Shown one piece after another: positions 58,506 to 64,000 of a stretch of DNA of 64,000 nucleotides. The stretch is from Actinomadura sp. NBRC 104412 (lineage in GTDB: Bacteria > Actinomycetota > Actinomycetes > Streptosporangiales > Streptosporangiaceae). The translations under genes and the position numbers were made by a program. The stretch lies in the NCBI RefSeq assembly GCF_030269515.1, contig NZ_BSTM01000001.1, forward strand, positions 1 through 64,000, given 5' to 3'. Position 1 is the first letter of the stretch. Every line of letters starts with the position of its first letter. The notes beneath the pieces were generated by a model that made no database searches, was not told the DNA's origin, and saw only the letters and a program-made list of their open reading frames with translations.

Positions 58506-59972
58506 TCAGGAACGGGTGCCGGTTAGGGTCTTGCCGGTTGCCGGTGCGAGTTGTTTGAGGGCTTCGAGGATGTCGGTGACCCTCTCCTTGGCGTCGCCGA
58601 AGAGCATGCGGGTGTTGTCGCGGAAGAACAGCGGGTTCTGGACGCCCGCGTAGCCGGTGGCCATGGAGCGTTTGAACACGATGACCCGTTCGCTGTTCCA
58701 GACCTCCAGGACGGGCATGCCCGCGATCGGGCTGGTGGGGTCCTCCGCCGCGGCCGGGTTGACGATGTCGTTCGCGCCGATCACCAGCACCACGTCGGTG
58801 GTGGCGAAGTCGTCGTTGATCTCGTCCATCTCCAGCACCAGGTCGTAGGGCACCTTGGCCTCGGCGAGCAGCACGTTCATGTGGCCGGGCAGGCGCCCGG
58901 CGACCGGGTGGATGCCGAACCTGACCTGGACGCCGCGTTCCCGCAGCCGCGCGGTGAGCTCGGCGACGGGGTACTGCGCCTGGGCGACGGCCATGCCGTA
59001 GCCGGGAGTGATGATCACCGAGGAGGCGGCGGCGAGCGCCTCGGCCGCCTCGACGGCGGTGATCTCCTGGTGCTCGCCCTGCCCGTCGCCCGACCCGGTG
59101 GGCGCCTCCAGCCCGAAGCCGCCCGCGATCACCGAGAGGAACGAGCGGTTCATCGCCTTGCACATGATGGCCGACAGGTAGGCACCCGAGGACCCCACCA
59201 GGGCGCCGACGATGATCAGCAGGTCGTTGCCGAGCAGGAACCCGGACGCGGCGGCCGCCCACCCGGAGTAGCTGTTCAGCATGGAGACCACGACGGGCAT
59301 GTCGCCGCCGCCGATGGACGCCACCAGGTGCCAGCCCAACGCCAGCGCCAGCGCCGTGACCGCGACGAGCAGCCACGACCGCGGCTCGACGACGAAGGCG
59401 ACGGTGAGCGCGGCGAACCCGGCGAGGCCCGCGAGGTTGAGGACGTTCTTGCCCGGCAGCATCAGCGGCGCGGACTTCAGCCTGCCCGACAGCTTCCCGT
59501 ACGCGACGACCGAGCCGGTGAAGGTGACGGCGCCGATGAAGACGCCGATGAACACCTCGGCGCTGTGGATGCCGAGCATCCCTTCGCGGGCGAGCGCCGT
59601 GGCCTCCGTCCCCTCGGGGTGGTGCTCGACGTGCAGGTAGCCGCTCCAGCCGACCAGGACGGCCGCCAGCCCGACGAAGCTGTGCAGCAGCGCGATCAGC
59701 TCGGGCATGGCCGTCATCTCGACCGCCCGCGCCCGGTTCAGGCCGATCAGCGCGCCGACCGCGACGGCGGCGACGAGCATCGCGAACGCGGGCGGGTCGA
59801 TGCCGTCGTCGAGGGTGAGCGCGACGGTCGCGACGAGCGCGACCGCCATGCCGAGCATGCCGTAGGCGTTGCCGAGGCGCGCCGACTCGTGCCGCGAGAG
59901 GCCGGCCAGCGCGCGGATGAAGAACAGCGCCGCGAGGACGTAGGCCGCGGTCGCCGCGGTTGTGATGGTCAT
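58506..59972 (-). CDS. pntB: NAD(P) transhydrogenase subunit beta
   Basis: 488-residue subunit with eight to nine membrane helices (from [20 protein letters not shown] to [20 protein letters not shown]) and a C-terminal NADP-binding domain: [60 protein letters not shown] and [18 protein letters not shown]. It couples hydride transfer from NADH to NADP+ with proton entry. Eighteen bases after pntA on the same strand. Confidence 0.95.
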   Translation of the reverse strand: MTITTAATAAYVLAALFFIRALAGLSRHESARLGNAYGMLGMAVALVATVALTLDDGIDPPAFAMLVAAVAVGALIGLNRARAVEMTAMPELIALLHSFVGLAAVLVGWSGYLHVEHHPEGTEATALAREGMLGIHSAEVFIGVFIGAVTFTGSVVAYGKLSGRLKSAPLMLPGKNVLNLAGLAGFAALTVAFVVEPRSWLLVAVTALALALGWHLVASIGGGDMPVVVSMLNSYSGWAAAASGFLLGNDLLIIVGALVGSSGAYLSAIMCKAMNRSFLSVIAGGFGLEAPTGSGDGQGEHQEITAVEAAEALAAASSVIITPGYGMAVAQAQYPVAELTARLRERGVQVRFGIHPVAGRLPGHMNVLLAEAKVPYDLVLEMDEINDDFATTDVVLVIGANDIVNPAAAEDPTSPIAGMPVLEVWNSERVIVFKRSMATGYAGVQNPLFFRDNTRMLFGDAKERVTDILEALKQLAPATGKTLTGTRS

Positions 59973-59990
59973 GATGGCGGGCTCCGGTGC

Positions 59991-61520
59991 CTAGCTTCTG
60001 ATGAACATGGCGAGCATGCGGCGGGTGACCGCGAACCCGCCGAAGACGTTGATGCTCGCGAGCAGGATGGCCACGAGCGACAGCACGGTGATCGCCGCGT
60101 TGCCCGCGCCGATCTGCAGCAGCGCGCCGACCACGATGATCCCGGAGATCGCGTTGGTGACCGACATCAGCGGGGTGTGCAGCGCGTGGTGCACGTTCCC
60201 GATGACGTAGTAGCCGATCACGATGGCCAGCGCGAACACGGTCAGGTGCACCTGTAGCGCGGCGGGCGAGGCGGCGATCAGGCCGAACGTCGCGGCGGCG
60301 GCAGCGGCGACGCCGAGCCGGCGCGGCAGCGGGCTCGCCTTCCTCTCCGGCTCCCGTTCCCGGACGGGCTCCCGCTCGGGCGGCGCGGCGGGTGCCGCCG
60401 ACACGGCCACCGGGGGCGGCGGCCAGGTCAGCTCGCCGTCGCGGACGACGGTCATGGAACGTTGCACCACGTCGTCGAAGTCCAGGACGAGCGTTCCGTC
60501 CCGCTTCGGCGTCAGCAGCTTCATCAGGTTGACCAGGTTGGTCCCGTACAACTGGGACGCCTGGGCGGGGAGCCGTCCGGCGAGGTCGGTGTAGCCGAGG
60601 ATGATGACGCCGTTGTCGGTGACGACCCGTTCGCCGGGCACCGACCCCTCGACGTTGCCGCCGTTGCCCGCCGCCATGTCGACGATCACCGAGCCCGGCC
60701 GCATGCTGGCCACCATCTCGGCGGTGATCAGCCTGGGCGCGGGCTTGCCGGGGATGAGCGCGGTCGTGACGATGATGTCGACCTCGCGGCACTGGGCGGC
60801 GTAGAGGGCGGCGGCGCGGGCGTTGTAGTCGTCCGACATCTCCTTGGCGTAGCCGGTGCCCGGTGAGGCGTCCGCCTCGGGCTCGGCGACGGCCAGGTAC
60901 TCGCCGCCGAGCGAGCGCACCTGGTCGGCGACCTCGGGCCGCGGGTCGGTGGCGCGTACCACCGCGCCCAGGCTGCCCGCCGCGCCGATCGCCGCGAGCC
61001 CGGCCACGCCGACACCCGCGACCAGCACCTTCGCCGGCGGCACCGTGCCGGCCGCGGTCACCTGGCCGGTGAAGAACCGGCCGAACTCGTGCGCCGCCTC
61101 GATCACCGCGCGGTACCCGGCGATGTTGGCCATCGAGGACAGCACGTCGAACGACTGTGCCCGGGAGACGCGCGGCACCGCGTCCAGCGACAGCGCCGTG
61201 ATCGGGCGCCCGGCGAGGTCGTCCACCAGGTCCTGCCGGAGCCGCGGGTTCAGCATGCTGATGAGCGTGGCGCCCGGACGCAGCGCGTCGAGCCGTTCCG
61301 GCGTGGGCGGGTTGATGCCGAACACCACGTCCGCCGCGTCCGCGTCGCCGATGGACGCGCCCGCGTCCTCGTACCGCTCGTCGGGGAACCCCGACGCGGC
61401 CCCGGCTCCGGGCGCGACGACCACCTCGTACCCGAGCTTCTGCAGTTGAGTGACCGTGTCCGGCGTCGCCGCCACCCGCCGTTCCCCGGGCGCGTCCTCC
61501 TTGACCACCCCGATGATCAC
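59991..61520 (-). CDS. pntA: NAD(P) transhydrogenase subunit alpha (fused PntAA-PntAB)
   Basis: 509-residue chain: NAD domain (about 1-375, beginning [20 protein letters not shown], with [20 protein letters not shown] and [18 protein letters not shown]), a Pro/Glu/Arg linker, then three to four membrane helices (about 420-505, including [20 protein letters not shown]). Many actinobacteria split this into two genes; here it is one, as in E. coli. GTG 61520 was chosen because GAGGTGG lies just before it; GTG 61529 is possible. Repeats resembling operators lie 31-60 bp upstream. Confidence 0.92.
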   Translation of the reverse strand: MIIGVVKEDAPGERRVAATPDTVTQLQKLGYEVVVAPGAGAASGFPDERYEDAGASIGDADAADVVFGINPPTPERLDALRPGATLISMLNPRLRQDLVDDLAGRPITALSLDAVPRVSRAQSFDVLSSMANIAGYRAVIEAAHEFGRFFTGQVTAAGTVPPAKVLVAGVGVAGLAAIGAAGSLGAVVRATDPRPEVADQVRSLGGEYLAVAEPEADASPGTGYAKEMSDDYNARAAALYAAQCREVDIIVTTALIPGKPAPRLITAEMVASMRPGSVIVDMAAGNGGNVEGSVPGERVVTDNGVIILGYTDLAGRLPAQASQLYGTNLVNLMKLLTPKRDGTLVLDFDDVVQRSMTVVRDGELTWPPPPVAVSAAPAAPPEREPVREREPERKASPLPRRLGVAAAAAATFGLIAASPAALQVHLTVFALAIVIGYYVIGNVHHALHTPLMSVTNAISGIIVVGALLQIGAGNAAITVLSLVAILLASINVFGGFAVTRRMLAMFIRS

Positions 61521-61550
61521 GATTGCCACCTCACATCCGGCGCTGATCAA

Positions 61551-61580
61551 TATCTCGGTATCAAGGTTCTCGATATCAAG
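61551..61580. promoter_or_regulatory. Direct repeat CTCG(G/A)TATCAAG upstream of pntAB
   Basis: TATCTCGGTATCAAG (61551-61565) and TTCTCGATATCAAG (61567-61580) are near-identical 14-15-mers repeated every 16 bp, 31-60 bp before the pntA start. Each is half-palindromic around GATATC. Probably a MarR- or TetR-type regulator site. Confidence 0.5.
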
Positions 61581-61762
61581 TTAATTCTGCCGCGCGGATC
61601 AGCGCATCCGCTTTGTGCGGACTGCCAGCTTTCGGTGCGAGTGTTTGGGTGGTTCGGATAGTCGCCCCCACGACGCCCTCACGGACCGGAGCGAGCCTCG
61701 TGAACGATGCGGGGCGGTCGGCGCGAGGGCCGGAAGCCCATGGATGCCCAGGTCAGGCGACA
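61581..61762. other. Intergenic region upstream of pntAB
   Basis: No gene supported. A minus-strand frame of about 100 codons crosses it but has no ribosome site or family resemblance. Confidence 0.35.
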
Positions 61763-61800
61763 CGAGCAGCCCTGGCCATCGACATGGCCAGGGCTGCTCG
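61763..61800. terminator. Very strong hairpin downstream of the alcohol dehydrogenase gene
   Basis: Perfect 17-bp stem (left arm ends CAGCCCTGGCCAT) with a 4-base CGAC loop, about 180 bp after the dehydrogenase stop in its direction of transcription. No U-tract. Confidence 0.6.
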
Positions 61801-61959
61801 GGGGCGGCCGGCGTCACTCCAGCGGCCTCGCCCTCGTGCCGCATCAGCCGGGTGAAGCACGTCGAGGTGATGCCGAACGGAAGCGCCGAACGTCTCGGGA
61901 GCACCTCGCGGCCGGTGTCCACCTCCGCGTCCGCCGGGTCCGCGGGACGGACCTCACCA

Positions 61960-61995
61960 TCACATCAGCACGGCGGCGTCACATCAGCACGACGG
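61960..61995. repeat. Tandem duplication of the alcohol dehydrogenase 3' end
   Basis: TCACATCAGCACGRCGG occurs at 61979-61995 (last codons plus TGA of the gene) and again 19 bp further on at 61960-61976, one base different. Confidence 0.6.
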
Positions 61996-63067
61996 GGCGG
62001 AGCACCTGGCCCGACAGCAGCCGCTCGTACCCGGTCTGCGCTTCGTCGAGCCTGTACGTCTCCTGGACGTACTCCCCGAGCGGAAGGTCTCCCGACAGGT
62101 ACAGGTCGGCCAGCCGGGGGAGGTCTCGGGACGCGCGGCAGTCGCCCCAGATCGAGACCTGGATGGAGCCGCCGGTGAGGAACAGCGGGCGGAGCGGGAC
62201 CTGCGCCACGTCCGTCGTGGCGGGAGCGCCCACGACCACCATCCGGCCGCCGGGGGCACGCAGCGTGAGCGCCTGCTGGAACGTCCTGGTGCCGCCCACG
62301 GCGTCGATGACCACGTCGGCGCCGGTCCCGTCGGTGAGTTCGCGGACCGCCTCGGTGACGTCGCCGACCGCGGTCACGTCGAGGAGGTCGGTGGCGCCGA
62401 AGCGCCGGGCCATGGGCAGCTTGCCCGCGTTGGCGTCCAGCGCGACGATGCGGCGCGCCCCGGCGAACCGGGCGCCCGCGATGGCGGCGAGGCCGACACC
62501 GCCGCATCCCACCACGACCACGTCGTCCGCCGGTCCCGTCGCCGCGGTGTTGACCGCCGCGCCGAACCCGCTGGGGACGGCGCAGCCGAGCAGGGCCGCC
62601 ACCTCGGGCGGGACCTTCGGGTCGATCTTGACCACCTGGCGCTCGGGCACGACCACCTGCTCCGCGAGCCCGCCCACGCCCAGCACCCGGTTGGCGGGAC
62701 CACCGTTGACGAGCTCGACCGGCGGGTTCTGGGCGAGCTTGCGCGGGCACGCCTGCGCGCGGCCGGCGAGGCACTGCTTGCATTCGCCGCACGGGACCAT
62801 GGGGGCCACGACGACGGTGTCTCCCGGGACGACGCCCGACACGTCGGCGCCGATCTCGCGGACCACCCCCGTCACCTCGTGGCCGAGCAGGTAGGGGAAC
62901 GCGGTTCCCGAGGTGCCCTCCATGAAGTGCACGTCGCTGTGGCACAGCCCGCAGGCGGTGACGTCGAGCAGCACCTCGTTGTTCTCGGGCGCGCGCCCGG
63001 CCACGCGTTCGAGGGAGACGTGGTGGCCGGCCTCCAGCGCCACCGCCCCGAGGTAGCCGGAGGTCAT
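61979..63067 (-). CDS. Zinc-dependent alcohol dehydrogenase (class III/mycothiol-like MDR)
   Basis: 362-residue NAD-dependent dehydrogenase. Catalytic zinc ligands in CGLCHSDVHFMEG and GHEVTGVV, structural zinc four-Cys lobe CGECKQCLAGRAQACPRK, and Rossmann motif VVVVGCGGVGLAAIAGARFA. It oxidises an alcohol to an aldehyde that the coupled downstream-acting aldehyde dehydrogenase can take further. ATG 63067 overlaps the aldehyde dehydrogenase stop (ATGA). The MDR subgroup resembles NDMA-dependent/benzyl-type enzymes, but the substrate is not fixed. Confidence 0.9.
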   Translation of the reverse strand: MTSGYLGAVALEAGHHVSLERVAGRAPENNEVLLDVTACGLCHSDVHFMEGTSGTAFPYLLGHEVTGVVREIGADVSGVVPGDTVVVAPMVPCGECKQCLAGRAQACPRKLAQNPPVELVNGGPANRVLGVGGLAEQVVVPERQVVKIDPKVPPEVAALLGCAVPSGFGAAVNTAATGPADDVVVVGCGGVGLAAIAGARFAGARRIVALDANAGKLPMARRFGATDLLDVTAVGDVTEAVRELTDGTGADVVIDAVGGTRTFQQALTLRAPGGRMVVVGAPATTDVAQVPLRPLFLTGGSIQVSIWGDCRASRDLPRLADLYLSGDLPLGEYVQETYRLDEAQTGYERLLSGQVLRPVVLM

Positions 63068-64000
63068 CGGCCCGCTCCGTCCGCCGGGAGCCACGCTGGG
63101 CCGCGTTCCGGTGAGCTTTCCAGGATCACGGTCTTGAGTTCGGTGTACTCCTCGTGGCCGACCCGTCCGAGCTCGCGTCCGAACCCGGAGGACTTGACGC
63201 CGCCGACGGGCGCGTCGAGCGCCAGCGCGCCGTAGGAGTTGATCCAGAAGTACCCGGTCCGGATGGCCCGCGCGGTCCCCACGGCGCGGGCGATGTCGCG
63301 AGTCCAGCAGCCGCCCGCGAGCCCGTAGTCGGAGTCGTTCGCGAGCCGTACGGCCTCTTCGTCGTCGGAGAACCGTTGCACCGCCAGGACCGGGCCGAAC
63401 ACCTCCTCCCGCACCAGGTCGACGCTCTCGGCCGCCTCGGGCGGCACCTCGACGATCGTCGGCCGCAGGAACGCCCCGCCGGGGTGGGCGCCGGGCGGGC
63501 GGTCACCACCCACCACGACACGGGCGCCCGCGCGCACCGCCTGGTCGATCATGCCCCGGACCCGTGTCACCTCCCGCTGCGAGATCAGCGCGCCGACGCG
63601 GTTGCGCTGGTCGAAGGGGTCGCCGACCGGGATCCGGGCGGCTCGGGCCGCCAGTTCCGCGAGGAACTCGTCGGCCACCGCGTCCTGTACGAGGAGGCGC
63701 GAGCCGGAGAAGCAGCGCTGCCCGGCGTTGCGGAAGATCCCGGCCAGCGAGCCGTCCAGGGCGGCCTCGAGGTCGGCGTCGGCGAAGACGACGTTCGCGG
63801 ACTTGCCGCCGAGTTCCAGCAGCAGGCGGGTGGGGCCCGCCGCGGCGGCCGCCATCACCCGCCGTCCCACTCCCGAGCTGCCGGTGAACGAGATGAGGTC
63901 GACGCGCGGGTCCTGGAGCAGGGCCTGCCCGGCCGGGGCCTCGCCCTGCACCACTTGCAGCGCGCCCGCCGGTACGCCCGCCTCCGCCATCAGCTCGGCG
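63064..64000 (-). CDS. Aldehyde dehydrogenase (N-terminus beyond the window)
   Basis: The C-terminal ~312 residues of an ALDH are present, and the frame stays open to the window edge. Visible are DLISFTGSSGVGRRVMAAAA, the active-site Glu in LLLELGGKSANVVFADAD, the nucleophile Cys in NAGQRCFSGSRLLVQD, EEVFGPVLAVQRF and the closing GGVKSSGFGRELG. It oxidises an aldehyde to the acid with NAD(P)+. Translationally coupled to the alcohol dehydrogenase, so the pair forms an alcohol-to-acid route. Confidence 0.92.
   Translation of the reverse strand, partial: AELMAEAGVPAGALQVVQGEAPAGQALLQDPRVDLISFTGSSGVGRRVMAAAAAGPTRLLLELGGKSANVVFADADLEAALDGSLAGIFRNAGQRCFSGSRLLVQDAVADEFLAELAARAARIPVGDPFDQRNRVGALISQREVTRVRGMIDQAVRAGARVVVGGDRPPGAHPGGAFLRPTIVEVPPEAAESVDLVREEVFGPVLAVQRFSDDEEAVRLANDSDYGLAGGCWTRDIARAVGTARAIRTGYFWINSYGALALDAPVGGVKSSGFGRELGRVGHEEYTELKTVILESSPERGPAWLPADGAGR

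Noticed and set aside
58030..60792. Very long minus-strand open frame overlapping pntB and pntA
   Set aside because: It is an out-of-frame shadow of two certain genes; Arg/Gly/Ala-rich with no domain, typical of high-GC antisense or offset frames.
61599..61922. 107-codon minus-strand frame downstream of the alcohol dehydrogenase
   Set aside because: It runs through the 17-bp terminator stem, which dictates much of its sequence, and has no family resemblance.
1..64000. tRNA, rRNA or riboswitch genes
   Set aside because: Intergenic gaps were read for cloverleaf-like or conserved rRNA segments and none was convincing; short structured RNAs could still be missed by eye.

Overview
The window looks like chromosomal DNA of a high-GC actinomycete, probably from the Streptosporangiales/Thermomonosporaceae/Streptomyces side of the phylum. 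The evidence is very high GC in third codon positions, many GTG starts with 4-base GTGA/ATGA overlaps, several F420-type (LLM and DDN) oxidoreductases, numerous TetR regulators, a DosR/DevR-type response regulator with its box, and a Nur-type nickel/SodF module. No rRNA, tRNA or CRISPR array was seen.

Layout. (1) 0.1-6.5 kb: a five-gene nickel/peptide-type ABC importer (nikABCDE-like) and an Fe-superoxide dismutase (sodF), each preceded by a 17-bp sequence matching the Nur box. (2) 6.5-7.5 kb: a graveyard of a Fur-family regulator, a methyltransferase start and an IS630 transposase. (3) 7.6-15.4 kb: a branched-chain-amino-acid-type ABC importer translationally coupled to a secreted tannase/feruloyl-esterase-family enzyme, a divergent TetR gene and a cupin gene. 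(4) 15.5-25.3 kb: an acyl-CoA synthetase, an LLM oxidoreductase, an SMP-30 lactonase and a ribose-type ABC importer, bracketed by two paralogous TetR genes and three copies of one operator-like sequence. Regions 3 and 4 together read as a catabolic island for an esterified aromatic or glycoside substrate. (5) 25.5-28.9 kb: a gene remnant, then a TetR-MFS-SDR operon with a probable leaderless TetR promoter.

(6) 29.1-40.3 kb: a low-oxygen/dormancy block with cydABDC (bd oxidase and its assembly exporter), doxX, an Rv1733c-like membrane protein, a tandem universal stress protein, an Rv2629/Balon-type ribosome-associated protein, a DosR/OsdR-like response regulator and a pyridoxamine-oxidase-fold protein. 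Five copies of a GGGACC-N2-GGTCCC box lie in front of these genes, apart from the cyd operon itself. (7) 40.3-57.6 kb: mixed genes, including a DUF2228-like protein, an HTH/coiled-coil/membrane protein, an F420 enzyme, a quinone oxidoreductase with divergent TetR and two clear operators, an LCP cell-wall ligase, a flavodoxin-fold reductase, a DDN-type enzyme, a Tat-exported amidohydrolase and a 932-residue protein of unknown function. (8) 57.7-64 kb: a frameshifted membrane-protein gene, the proton-pumping transhydrogenase pntAB, and a zinc alcohol dehydrogenase coupled to an aldehyde dehydrogenase that runs off the end.

How the genes fit together: region 1 should switch between nickel uptake plus Fe-SOD and nickel sufficiency. 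Region 6 should be switched on by one response regulator when respiration stops, keeping bd oxidase, stress proteins and stalled ribosomes in one neighbourhood. Regions 3 and 4 would import, hydrolyse, CoA-activate and oxidise a plant-type substrate. All functional statements rest on reading the sequence by eye; no database search was run.
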